Shown here one piece after another: positions 35,959 to 44,553 of a DNA stretch of 64,000 bases. The notes beneath the pieces were generated by a model. The model saw only the letters and a list, made by a program, of their open reading frames with translations. It did no database searches and was not told the DNA's origin. The position numbers were made by a program, and so were the translations under genes. How positions within the stretch are numbered: the first letter of the stretch is position 1; each line of letters begins with the position of its first letter. Source of the stretch: an uncultured Lachnotalea sp. Lineage in GTDB: Bacteria; Bacillota; Clostridia; Lachnospirales; Lachnospiraceae. The stretch is from contig CAMSZT010000002.1 in the NCBI GenBank assembly GCA_947066815.1, forward strand, positions 123,332-187,331, in the 5' to 3' direction.

Positions 35959-37332
35959 ATGTATCATGTGTCTGTTTGTCTGGCCCCGGACTGGGACGGG
36001 GAGAAGATCCGGGAGCTTTCGGTGGAGCTTCGGGCGGATATCCCCGCCAGGAAGGGGGAGCCTTTATTCTTTGTCAATCTGGTGACTATCTTCAAGCCCT
36101 TTACGGAGCTTGCGGAACCCATGGGCCTGGAGGGGGACGGGGAAAGGATCCCCCTCTCCATGCGGGAGGAGGAAAAGCCCCCCGTGAAAATGGGTGTTTA
36201 CGTGCCGGAAAAAGACAGCGGCGGGTGGACGCTCTGCTATCGCCTGAAGCTGGCTCCCGGAGGAAGGAACCCGGTCTTCGACTTAGGATATGAGCGGGGC
36301 GGCATGAACGGTGCCGGAATGACCTTTATGCCCGCTTTCTATACGGAGGATTCCATTGCATACACCTTGTCCTGGGATCTTTCCGCCCTGCCGGGGGAGG
36401 CCCTTGGCGTCTGGAGCTATGGCCAGGGTACCGTCCGGCGTGAGGGGGATGACGGCACTCTGATGGAGACCTTTTACGCCGCCGGCCTTTTGGACTGCGT
36501 GCGGCTGGGGAATTTCGGCTATTACTGGTTTGCCAATGACAGGATCCTGGAGAATGCGGTGGCGACGGCCCGGATCTTTGGCTATGAGAGCCGGTTTTTC
36601 GGGGACGGGGGAGAGCCCTACACCATCTTTGCCCGGCATACGGAGGCGGACGAGGAGCGGGCGGGGGGAACGGCCCTGCGCCGCTCATATATGTACCGCT
36701 ACCGACACGACGGGCACCTGGATCCGGTCTGGCTCAAGTTTCTTTTTGCCCATGAGATGGTCCACAACTGGGTCCATTTGAAGGATGATCCTTTCGGGAC
36801 CTGTACCTGGTACGTGGAAGGCATGGCCGAGTATTATTCCGCCGTGCTTCCCCTTCGGATGGGGATTGTGACCGGGGAGGAGCTGGCGGACCAGTTAAAC
36901 AAGCGGGCGGCGGATTACTACGAGAACCCGAAACGGCATGCGGCCAATGCTGAGTGCGGCGCAGGGCTGATGGCGGACAAGGAGCTCACCCGGGTTCCCT
37001 ATGGCCGCGGCTTCTTTTACCTGACCCATGCGGACAGCCGCATCCGGCAGGCCACGGGGGGAGAGCGCTGTCTGGACGACGTGATGCTTGCCCTGAAGGA
37101 ACGGTTCCGGGAGGATAACTCTCTCCAGAATGAAGCCTGGTTTGAAGAGTACGGCAGGTACGTGGGGAGAGACGAGGCCCTGGCGGAATATGAGTTTTTC
37201 CGGGACGGGGGCCTGGTGGTCCCGGCCGTGGACTGCTTTGAGGGGGCGGTGACGGTGAGGAAAGAGCGGGGGACGGTCCGGGAAACCGGGGAAGCCTGCG
37301 ACATTTGGAAATTTTATCACCTGTGCGGTTGA
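35959..37332 (+). CDS. M1-like zinc metallopeptidase (gluzincin)
   Basis: A 457-aa protein with the zinc motif HEMVHNW (H265, E266, H269) and downstream EGMAEYY, which supplies E287 as the third ligand. The 17-residue spacing is close to the 18 of M1 aminopeptidases. The N-terminal 250 residues are beta-rich, as in M1/M61 enzymes; no signal peptide is visible. It is shorter than full M1 aminopeptidases (about 850 aa) and lacks an obvious GAMEN substrate-site motif (a GGMNGAG at about 115-121 may be its counterpart). It follows the S9 gene after 11 bp, in the same operon. Confidence 0.75.
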   Translation: MYHVSVCLAPDWDGEKIRELSVELRADIPARKGEPLFFVNLVTIFKPFTELAEPMGLEGDGERIPLSMREEEKPPVKMGVYVPEKDSGGWTLCYRLKLAPGGRNPVFDLGYERGGMNGAGMTFMPAFYTEDSIAYTLSWDLSALPGEALGVWSYGQGTVRREGDDGTLMETFYAAGLLDCVRLGNFGYYWFANDRILENAVATARIFGYESRFFGDGGEPYTIFARHTEADEERAGGTALRRSYMYRYRHDGHLDPVWLKFLFAHEMVHNWVHLKDDPFGTCTWYVEGMAEYYSAVLPLRMGIVTGEELADQLNKRAADYYENPKRHAANAECGAGLMADKELTRVPYGRGFFYLTHADSRIRQATGGERCLDDVMLALKERFREDNSLQNEAWFEEYGRYVGRDEALAEYEFFRDGGLVVPAVDCFEGAVTVRKERGTVRETGEACDIWKFYHLCG

Positions 37333-37347
37333 AGGGTTATATGGGGG

Positions 37348-38535
37348 ATGAGGAATTTGATCGATCGGAAGTATCTGGAGGAATTTGCATATTTCGGGGA
37401 CCGGATCTACATGGACTGCTCATGCCTTGGGATGCAGCCGGAGCGGACCAGGCGGGCGGCGGAGGAATACCTCCTGCGGTTTTCGGATTCCCTGGGACAA
37501 GATCTTGAGGTTTCAGGCTGCGAGATCCGCAGGCGGGGAAAGGAGGCACTGGGGAGGCTCGTCGGTGGGGAGCCGGAGGACATTTTTTTCACCATGAATA
37601 CCACCTGGGGGAACAATCTTCTGGCGAAGGGGCTTCCCCTGGAGGCGGGAAGCCAGGTGCTGGTGTCCGGTGGGGATTTTCCCAGTGTCTACATGCCCTG
37701 GACGGCGAGGCAGGGGGAGGGCGTGGAGCTCGTGGCGCTTCCGTCCGAAAACGGCGTCGTGGCGGCGGAGGATCTGATTGCCGCCATGACCGATCGGACC
37801 AGGGTGGTCTCGGTATCTCTGGCCCAGTCTTCTTCCGGCTGCGTGACGGATATCAGGAAGCTTGGCAGAGCGTGCAGGGAACGGGGGATCCTGCTCTCGG
37901 TGGATGCGGTCCAGGCGGCGGGGAGGCTTCCCATCGACGTGGAGGAGATGGGCATCGACGTGCTGTCCGCCTCCAGCTATAAGGGGCTTCTGGGCGTGAT
38001 GGGAGCCGCCTTTTGCTGGTGCAGGAAAGAGGTGATGGAGCAGGTCACGCCGCCTTATCTTTGCGGAAATATTGAGAAGGACTATGAGCTGCCGTCCGGC
38101 CTCTTTGACGGGGAGGAGGTCCGGCTTGGGATCCCGGCCTATGCCCACCGGGCAGCCCGCATGGAGACCGGTACCATGAACCTCATGGGGATCTATACCA
38201 TGACGAAAAGCGTGGAGATGCTCCTGGAGATCGGCATGGAAAACATTGCCGGGCAGATCCGGGAGGTGGAAACCTGTTTCCGGGAGCGGCTTAAGGAGGC
38301 GGACCTGGATATCCGGCTCCTGGGAAGCGGCGACCCTGATACCTGGGGCGGGAGCGTCAGTTTCCTCTACGACCTTTCCCGCAAGGACAGACTGGAACGG
38401 GCCCTCTCGGAGGCCGGGATCTTTGTGACGGTGCGGGACTATCTGAGGGCGGGCTTTCATTATTATAATACGAAGGAGCAGGCAGAGCGGCTGGCCGCCG
38501 TGCTTGAGCGGGCGCTGGGGCGGCAGGGGAGATGA
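37348..38535 (+). CDS. Class V PLP aminotransferase (NifS/isopenicillin-N-epimerase-like)
   Basis: A 395-aa fold type I PLP enzyme with SVDAVQAAGRLPIDVEEMGIDV, PLP-lysine K212 in SASSYKGLLG, and a C-terminal FHYYNTKEQAERL. It lacks the conserved active-site Cys loop expected of cysteine desulfurases, so a transaminase, epimerase or lyase role (as in kynureninase or isopenicillin-N-epimerase relatives) is more likely. It is the last gene of the peptide-utilisation operon, 15 bp after the metallopeptidase. Confidence 0.82.
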   Translation: MRNLIDRKYLEEFAYFGDRIYMDCSCLGMQPERTRRAAEEYLLRFSDSLGQDLEVSGCEIRRRGKEALGRLVGGEPEDIFFTMNTTWGNNLLAKGLPLEAGSQVLVSGGDFPSVYMPWTARQGEGVELVALPSENGVVAAEDLIAAMTDRTRVVSVSLAQSSSGCVTDIRKLGRACRERGILLSVDAVQAAGRLPIDVEEMGIDVLSASSYKGLLGVMGAAFCWCRKEVMEQVTPPYLCGNIEKDYELPSGLFDGEEVRLGIPAYAHRAARMETGTMNLMGIYTMTKSVEMLLEIGMENIAGQIREVETCFRERLKEADLDIRLLGSGDPDTWGGSVSFLYDLSRKDRLERALSEAGIFVTVRDYLRAGFHYYNTKEQAERLAAVLERALGRQGR

Positions 38536-38686
38536 GAACGAAAAGGGGAATTTCCCTCTAAAGAAAAAATTCATAGTTTTTTTATGGAAAAAGCAGGAAA
38601 GGAAGTGTATACTCTTTTCATATAGGAAAAAAATAGAGAATTATCTTGTAGGATAGACGCAGGATAAAGGTTTGGGAGGTTTTTGG

Positions 38687-41600
38687 ATGACCAGGCGGCA
38701 GATGGAACAGGCAGAGTATGAGGCGGCGACGGAGCGGATCCCGGTGGATGAGATCCAGGCGGCGAGGGCCAGGCTGCGGCAGGCTCCGCAGGATGTGAGC
38801 CGGGAGGGGAGAGGGCAGATGCCGCCGGAGCAGGCGGAACGGATGTCCTCGGAGCGGACGCTTTCGGAACCGGTGAGACGTGCGCCGGAAGGAAAGGGCC
38901 CAATTGAATTGATGCCGATCAAGCGGAAAACGATGCTGCCGGAGTCAGAAAAGCAGCCGGGCGGGCGTGTGCCGTCGGGAGCGGAGCCGGAAGGGCGAAA
39001 GCCGTTCGGGCGGATGGCGTCGGAAGGGGCGCCGGAGACACGGAGGCCAGGTGAGCGTACGACTGTGGAAAGGGCGCCGGAGACACGGAGGCCGGGTGAG
39101 CGTACGACTGTGGAAGGGGCGCCGGAGATACGGAGGCCAGGTGAGCAGATGGCGTCGGAAGGGGCGCCGGAGATGCGGAGGTTCGGTGAGCGTACGACTG
39201 CGGAAGGGGCGCCGGAAAAACGGATGCCGGCGAGAGGCGAGGCGGCAGCCGGAGCCCTGCCCGAGCAGGACTGGGAGGATCTTGACGTCATTTTGGAGGA
39301 GGCGGTGCGTTCGGGCAGATCCCGGGCGGTTCCGGCCGGATATCGGGCCGACGTGTCCTATCAGACGGGACTTTCCAGGGATCAGGTGGAGGAACGGCTG
39401 GCCAGGGGGCTTTCCAATGAGGCGGTGGACTCGTCCTCACGGACCACAGGAGAGATCATCCGGGGAAACCTTTTCACATATTTTAATCTGATCTTTGCGG
39501 TTTTGACGGCGCTTCTGTGTGCCGTAGGGTCCTTTCGGAATCTGACTTTCCTGCCGGTCATCGTAGTCAATACATTGATCGGCATCGTGCAGGAGATCCG
39601 TGCCAAGCAGGTTCTGGAGAAGATGAACATGCTGGGCGCCCCGAAGGCAGCTGTGGTGCGGGAGGGAAGGGTCTGGACAGTGAACTCGGAGGAGCTTGTG
39701 CAGGATGACGTGGTGATCTTCAAAGGAGGGAACCAGATCTGTGCCGACGCGGTGGTCCTTGCCGGGGAAGTGCAGGTCAATGAATCGCTCCTCACGGGAG
39801 AATCCGACGAGATCACCAAACGGAAGGGGGATCCCCTGATCTCCGGAAGCTTTGTGGTGTCGGGACAGTGCCATGCGGGACTTACGGCGGTGGGAAATGC
39901 CTCTTATATCTCGAAGCTGACCATGCAGGCCAAGGAGATGAAGACCGGGGAACAGTCGGAGATGATGCGTTCCCTGGACAAGATCCTCAAGGTTGTGGGG
40001 GTCATCCTGATCCCCATTGCCATTGTGTTGTTTGTACAGGGATATGTGTATAACGGGGAGACCATCACCGACAGCATCACCTCCATGGTGGCGGCGGTCA
40101 TCGGCATGATTCCGGAGGGTCTTTACCTGCTGACCAGTGTGGCCCTGGCGGTCAGCTCCATCCGTTTGGCGAAAAAGGGCGTGCTGCTCCACGACATGAA
40201 GAGCATCGAGACGCTGGCCAGGGTGGACGTGCTCTGTGTGGACAAGACGGGGACCATCACAGAGAATAAGATGAGCGTGAAGGATGTGGTCCCGGCCCCT
40301 GGCTGGAAAGAGGGGACGAAGGCATCCCTTCCGGCCCTTCTCGGGGATTTTGCGAAGGCTATGAGCAGCGACAACATTACCATGGAAGCGCTCAAGGAAT
40401 ATTTTACGGAGGGGACGGGGGCCCGTCCGGTCCGGGTGATCCCCTTTTCCTCGGCGGTCAAATACAGCGGTGTGGTGTTTGCGGACGGGGCTTATGTGCT
40501 TGGAGCGCCGGAGTTTGTCCTGCGGGAGGATTTCGAGACGGTGCGGGCCCAGGTGGAAGGCCACACGGCGAAGGGTTACCGGGTGCTGGTGTTCGGCTCC
40601 TATGACGGGGAACCGGACGGAAAGCCGCTCACGGGGAAGGTGGTCCCCTTAGGTTTCGTGCTGTTGGCCAATCCCATCCGCAAAGAGGCGCCGGAGACCT
40701 TTGCCTACTTTGCCGAGCAGGGGGTGGAGATCAAGGTGATCTCCGGGGACAATCCCCTGACCGTGTCGGAGGCGGCGAAGGAGGCCGGGGTCCAGGGGGC
40801 GGAAAATTATGTGGACGCTTCGACGCTGACCACGCCGGAGGCGGTCAGCCAGGCCATGCGGGATTACACGGTGTTCGGCCGGGTGACGCCGGATCAGAAA
40901 CGGCAGTTTGTGGGGACGCTCAAGCTCCAGGGCAGGACCGTCGCCATGACCGGGGACGGGGTCAACGATGTGCTGGCCTTAAAGGATGCCGACTGCAGCG
41001 TGGCTATGGCGTCAGGAAGCGAGGCGGCGGCCCAGGCCTCCCAGGTGGTTCTTTTGGACTCGGATTTTTCCTGCATGCCCCAGGTAGTCCTGGAGGGGCG
41101 GCGGGTGGTCAACAATATCGAGCGGTCGGCCAGTCTCTTTCTGGTGAAGAATATCTTCTCGCTTTTGTTGTCGCTGTTTTCCGTGGCTTTCATGATCACC
41201 TATCCGCTGGAGCCGGCGCAGATCTCCTTGATCAGCATGTTCGCCATCGGCGTGCCGGCCTTTTTCCTGGCCTTACAGCCCAACAAGGAGCGGATCCAGG
41301 GGCGTTTCATGTCCAATGTCATCCGGAAGGCGCTGCCAGGCGGGCTGACCGACGTGATCGCCGTGGGAGCATTGGTGATCTTTGCGGGAACCTTCGATGT
41401 GGATGCGGGGGACGTGGCCACGTCGGCCACCATGCTGCTCGCCATTGTCGGCTTCATGATCCTCTTTAAGATCTGCCAGCCCATGAACAAATTTCGTATG
41501 GCGATTTGGGCCGGCTGCGTGGCGGGCCTGATCCTTGCAGGGCTGTTCCTGCCGGAGCTTTTTGCTATCCAGGCCATCTCCAAGGAGTGCGCCATGCTCT

Positions 41601-41707
41601 TTGTGCTCTTCGCCATCGCCACAGAGCCTTTGCTGCGTTACCTGACAGCGGGGCTGGACCGACTGCAGGAGGTTTTCCGGAGGCTGCGCCGCCGGTTCGG
41701 GAGGTGA
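38687..41707 (+). CDS. P-type ATPase (cation transporting) with long repetitive N-terminal extension
   Basis: The ATG at 38687 has GGAGG 7 nt upstream. The 1006-aa protein starts with about 200 hydrophilic residues containing 15-residue repeats, then a complete P-type ATPase: LTGES (T370-S373), MIPEGLYLL in the M4 region, DKTGTITENK with phosphorylated D519, and MTGDGVNDVLALKDAD with D757 and D761. About ten membrane helices are visible. The PEGL motif suggests the Ca2+/Mg2+/Na+/K+ group rather than heavy-metal pumps, and no CPC or Cys-rich metal-binding domain is present. The ion cannot be fixed from sequence. It stands alone, with palindromic repeats downstream. Confidence 0.9.
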   Translation: MTRRQMEQAEYEAATERIPVDEIQAARARLRQAPQDVSREGRGQMPPEQAERMSSERTLSEPVRRAPEGKGPIELMPIKRKTMLPESEKQPGGRVPSGAEPEGRKPFGRMASEGAPETRRPGERTTVERAPETRRPGERTTVEGAPEIRRPGEQMASEGAPEMRRFGERTTAEGAPEKRMPARGEAAAGALPEQDWEDLDVILEEAVRSGRSRAVPAGYRADVSYQTGLSRDQVEERLARGLSNEAVDSSSRTTGEIIRGNLFTYFNLIFAVLTALLCAVGSFRNLTFLPVIVVNTLIGIVQEIRAKQVLEKMNMLGAPKAAVVREGRVWTVNSEELVQDDVVIFKGGNQICADAVVLAGEVQVNESLLTGESDEITKRKGDPLISGSFVVSGQCHAGLTAVGNASYISKLTMQAKEMKTGEQSEMMRSLDKILKVVGVILIPIAIVLFVQGYVYNGETITDSITSMVAAVIGMIPEGLYLLTSVALAVSSIRLAKKGVLLHDMKSIETLARVDVLCVDKTGTITENKMSVKDVVPAPGWKEGTKASLPALLGDFAKAMSSDNITMEALKEYFTEGTGARPVRVIPFSSAVKYSGVVFADGAYVLGAPEFVLREDFETVRAQVEGHTAKGYRVLVFGSYDGEPDGKPLTGKVVPLGFVLLANPIRKEAPETFAYFAEQGVEIKVISGDNPLTVSEAAKEAGVQGAENYVDASTLTTPEAVSQAMRDYTVFGRVTPDQKRQFVGTLKLQGRTVAMTGDGVNDVLALKDADCSVAMASGSEAAAQASQVVLLDSDFSCMPQVVLEGRRVVNNIERSASLFLVKNIFSLLLSLFSVAFMITYPLEPAQISLISMFAIGVPAFFLALQPNKERIQGRFMSNVIRKALPGGLTDVIAVGALVIFAGTFDVDAGDVATSATMLLAIVGFMILFKICQPMNKFRMAIWAGCVAGLILAGLFLPELFAIQAISKECAMLFVLFAIATEPLLRYLTAGLDRLQEVFRRLRRRFGR
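39023..39217 (+). repeat. 45-bp tandem repeats coding a 15-residue motif in the P-type ATPase tail
   Basis: At least four in-frame units with consensus EGAPETRRPGERTTV plus a partial fifth. Units differ by a few residues (ERAPETRR, EGAPEIRRPGEQMAS, EGAPEMRRFGERTTA). The alternating acidic and basic residues suggest a disordered charged tail. Copy number would be expected to vary between strains. Confidence 0.85.
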
Positions 41708-41726
41708 CGGCGACAACATAGATCGT

Positions 41727-41902
41727 CCGGGGAGGCCGCCGCCATGCTGTGCAGATGATAGGAAGGTTTTACAGATTTTATGAGCATAGCGCAGACAATT
41801 ACAGCCGACCCGGTTTGATGGAGGTGGAATTGTCTGCAATAGGCGGCGCAGTAAAATCCGCAAAACCGACGTGTCTGCGCAGGATGACGGCGGCCTCCCC
41901 GG
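41727..41902. repeat. Palindromic repeat element, family 1, copy B (reverse orientation)
   Basis: A 176-bp imperfect palindrome with outer arms beginning CCGGGGAGGCCGCC (41727) and ending GGCGGCCTCCCCGG (41902). The core reads, on the minus strand, CACCTCCATCAAACCGGG as in copy A. Its outer arms differ in sequence from copies A and C but remain complementary to each other. It lies just after the P-type ATPase stop. Confidence 0.85.
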
Positions 41903-41930
41903 CGTAAATATAATGTAAAAATGTATTTTT

Positions 41931-41966
41931 ATGCACCTTCGCTCTTGACGCAGAGCGAAGGTGCAT
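41931..41966. terminator. Strong hairpin after the P-type ATPase, terminator-like
   Basis: Perfect 14-nt arms ATGCACCTTCGCTC (41931-41944) and GAGCGAAGGTGCAT (41953-41966) around an 8-nt loop. On the plus strand it is followed only by TTATGATT, so the T-run is poor. It may terminate weakly or be part of the repeat-rich spacer. Confidence 0.45.
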
Positions 41967-42023
41967 TTATGATTGTAGAGGGGATTTAGGCGCCCGGCAG
42001 ATGCATGCGCATCTTTTGGGTGT

Positions 42024-42201
42024 TAAGTGCCTTTTGGGCGCCGGGCAGCTCTTGGGGCATTGCCCGTGTATAAGTCAAATACCCCGCAGCAAGCTAGACG
42101 GGGCATGACATAGCTTGTTTTTAGCAAGTGCGCCCCAAGGGGTGGGGTATTTGACCCCACGGGCATTCGCCAAATGGACATGCATACCCGAAAGGCACTT
42201 A
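42024..42201. repeat. Nested palindromic element upstream of the aminotransferase gene
   Basis: Several arms are nested around one centre: TAAGTGCCTTTTGGG (42024-42038) with CCCGAAAGGCACTTA (42187-42201), TGCCCGTG (42061-42068) with CACGGGCA (42158-42165), GTCAAATACCCC (42074-42085) with GGGGTATTTGAC (42144-42155), and an inner CAAGCTA/TAGCTTG pair. It is unrelated in sequence to family 1 except for AAGTGCCTT, which also occurs in the insert of copy C at 48.8 kb. No gene is supported in 41903-42260. Confidence 0.65.
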
Positions 42202-42260
42202 GCATGTCCGCTTGGCTCATTGCCTGCCCGTGAATAAATAGGAAAAGAGGAAAAAATGAT

Positions 42261-43448
42261 ATGCCGGTTTTAAGTGAACGAGTACAGAGCTTTACGGATT
42301 CGGTGATCCGCCGGATGACGAGGATCAGCGATGAACACGGGGCCATCAACCTGTCCCAGGGATTCCCGGACTTTGATCCGCCGAAGGAGATCATGGATGC
42401 CCTGGCGAAGGCCGCCTATGAGGGGCCTCACCAGTATTCGGTGACCTTCGGTGCGGAGAATTTCCGGGAGGCGCTGGCGAAAAAGCAGGGAAAGGCCATC
42501 GGGCGGGGGATCGATCCGGAGACGGAGATCGTGGTCACCTGCGGCGGTACGGAGGCCATGATGTGCGCCATGATGACCATCTGCAATCCGGGAGACAAGG
42601 TGCTGGTGTTTTCTCCTTTTTATGAGAACTACGGGGCAGACGCCATTTTGTCCGGTGCGGAGCCGATCTACGTGCCCTTGGTGCCGCCCGAGTATGATTT
42701 TGACCTGGGCCTTGTGGAGAAGGGCTTTGCGGAGGGGGCGAAGGCGATCATTGTCTGCAATCCCTCCAACCCCTGCGGGAAGGTATTCTCCAGGGAGGAG
42801 CTTACGGCCATCGGGGAGCTGGCGGTGAAGTATGACGCCTTCGTGGTGACCGACGAGGTCTATGAGCACATGGTCTATGCGCCGTACCGGCACACCTGCA
42901 TGGCGTCCCTGCCGGGAATGTATGAGCACACCATCACCTGCAATTCCCTGTCCAAGACCTACTCCATCACCGGCTGGCGGCTGGGATACCTGATCGGGCC
43001 GGCGGAGGTGATCGAGGGGGCGAAGAAGGTCCACGACTTTCTGACGGTGGGAGCGGCGGCGCCCCTCCAGGAGGCGGCTGTGACGGGACTTTTATTCCCA
43101 CAGTCCTACTATGACAGGCTTTTGGAGACCTACACGAAAAAGCGGGATTATTTCCTGGAGGGGTTGGATCGGATCGGCCTCAAGCACAACGTCCCCCAGG
43201 GCACCTATTTTGTCCTGATCGACATTCAGGAATTTCTGGACCTGCCGCAGTTTGCGGGCTGGACGGACCTGGAATTCTGCGAGTGGATGATCCGGAACGT
43301 GGGGGTGGCGGCGGTTCCCGGCTCCAGCTTTTTCAAGGAGGAGGTCAACCATCTGATCCGGCTCCATTTTGCCAGGGAGGAGGCCACCATCGACGAGGCC
43401 ATTTCCCGTCTGGGAAGGCTGCAGGAATTATTGAAGGCGGGGAAGTAG
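42261..43448 (+). CDS. Class I PLP aminotransferase (aspartate-aminotransferase-like)
   Basis: A 395-aa enzyme with HGAINLSQGFPDF at the start, VCNPSNPCGKVFSREEL, VVTDEVYEHM and PLP-lysine K232 in NSLSKTYSITGWRLGY. It falls in the group of broad aspartate/kynurenine-type aminotransferases, which move amino groups between amino acids and 2-oxoacids in the cytoplasm. It is followed after 7 bp by a dehydrogenase and then a membrane protein, probably co-transcribed. Complete, with no odd features. Confidence 0.9.
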   Translation: MPVLSERVQSFTDSVIRRMTRISDEHGAINLSQGFPDFDPPKEIMDALAKAAYEGPHQYSVTFGAENFREALAKKQGKAIGRGIDPETEIVVTCGGTEAMMCAMMTICNPGDKVLVFSPFYENYGADAILSGAEPIYVPLVPPEYDFDLGLVEKGFAEGAKAIIVCNPSNPCGKVFSREELTAIGELAVKYDAFVVTDEVYEHMVYAPYRHTCMASLPGMYEHTITCNSLSKTYSITGWRLGYLIGPAEVIEGAKKVHDFLTVGAAAPLQEAAVTGLLFPQSYYDRLLETYTKKRDYFLEGLDRIGLKHNVPQGTYFVLIDIQEFLDLPQFAGWTDLEFCEWMIRNVGVAAVPGSSFFKEEVNHLIRLHFAREEATIDEAISRLGRLQELLKAGK

Positions 43449-43455
43449 GGAGAAA

Positions 43456-44529
43456 ATGAAGACAGAATCCATCTATTTTTGTAATTATTCCATCGGGGAG
43501 GCTCCTTACGGTGAGGTTCCGGCCGTCTGCGGCCCCTTCGGAAGCCGCATCCTTCTGTGCGGCGGGGAGAAGGCCCTTGCGGCGGGGCTTCCAAGGCTTG
43601 AGGAGGCCCTTTCGGGAAGCGGACTTTCCCTTGCGGCGACGGAGGTTTTCCGGGGGGAGTGTACCTACGAGGCGATCCGCCGCCTGGCAGAACGGGCGGG
43701 GGAAGTGCGGGCGGACATGATCTTCGGGATGGGCGGGGGAAAGGCCCTGGACACGGCGAAGGGAGCGGCGCAGGAGGCGGGGCTTCCGGTGTTCACCTTC
43801 CCCACCATTGCGGCGACCTGTGCGGCTTCGACGGCGCTGTCGGTGGTCTACCGGGCGGACGGGAGCTTTGACAGCTTTTATTTTTATGACCGTCCGGCCC
43901 GCCACTGTTTCCTGGACCTGACCGTCATCGCCCATGCGCCGGCCAGATATCTGCAGGCGGGCATGGGTGACACCATTGGGAAATATTTTGAATGTCATTT
44001 TGCGGCCAGGGGGGACAAGCTTTCCCACAGCTCCGCCCTGGGGCGGGAGATCAGCAACATGTGCTATGGGCCCCTTCTGGAGTATGGGGTGAAGGCCCTC
44101 TCCGACTGTAAGGCGGGGCGGGTGAGCCACGCCCTTTCCCAGGCCGTTCTCGCCAATGTGATCAGTACCGGGCTGGTGTCTCTGATGGTGCTGGACGATT
44201 ACAACTGCGCCGTCGCCCACTCCGTCTATTACGGGCTGGTGCTGCTTCCCGGCTTTGAGGAGGCGAACCTTCACGGGAACGTGGTGGCTTACGGGGTGCT
44301 GGTTGAACTTCTCATTGACGGGGAGCGGGAGGAGGCCCTCAGGCTCAAAGCGTTCTTAAAAGAGCTTGGGATCCGGACCACCCTTGCACAGATGGGTGTC
44401 TCCCTTGACCGGGAAGCGCTGGACGCCGTGCTAAAGGATATTGTCACAGAGCCGGATATGGACCACATCCCCTATCCGGTGACGGAGGAGATGGTCTATG
44501 ACGCCATGGCAGAGGTGGAAGCGCTGTGA
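43456..44529 (+). CDS. Iron-containing alcohol/glycerol dehydrogenase family protein (GldA-like)
   Basis: A 357-aa protein with the NAD-binding GMGGGKALDTAKG and metal-binding positions seen as D in AGMGDTIGKYFE, H in VAHSVYYGL and H in NLHGNVVAYG. The family oxidises glycerol or other polyols, or acts as hydroxynorvaline or glycerol-1-phosphate dehydrogenase-like enzymes. Context with an aminotransferase and a transporter-like protein suggests an amino-acid-derived alcohol or oxoacid substrate rather than glycerol. The short 7-bp spacing to the upstream gene indicates one operon. Confidence 0.82.
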   Translation: MKTESIYFCNYSIGEAPYGEVPAVCGPFGSRILLCGGEKALAAGLPRLEEALSGSGLSLAATEVFRGECTYEAIRRLAERAGEVRADMIFGMGGGKALDTAKGAAQEAGLPVFTFPTIAATCAASTALSVVYRADGSFDSFYFYDRPARHCFLDLTVIAHAPARYLQAGMGDTIGKYFECHFAARGDKLSHSSALGREISNMCYGPLLEYGVKALSDCKAGRVSHALSQAVLANVISTGLVSLMVLDDYNCAVAHSVYYGLVLLPGFEEANLHGNVVAYGVLVELLIDGEREEALRLKAFLKELGIRTTLAQMGVSLDREALDAVLKDIVTEPDMDHIPYPVTEEMVYDAMAEVEAL

Positions 44530-44553
44530 GAAAAAATAAACCGAGAGGAGAGT

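Noticed and set aside
39023..39217. Possible CRISPR-like array because of regular 45-bp repeats
   Set aside because: Repeats are contiguous, in frame within an ATPase gene and have no spacers.
42061..42165. Riboswitch or T-box leader before the aminotransferase
   Set aside because: No known riboswitch core or T-box motif was recognised; the structure is simply a nested palindrome and no anti-terminator pair is evident.
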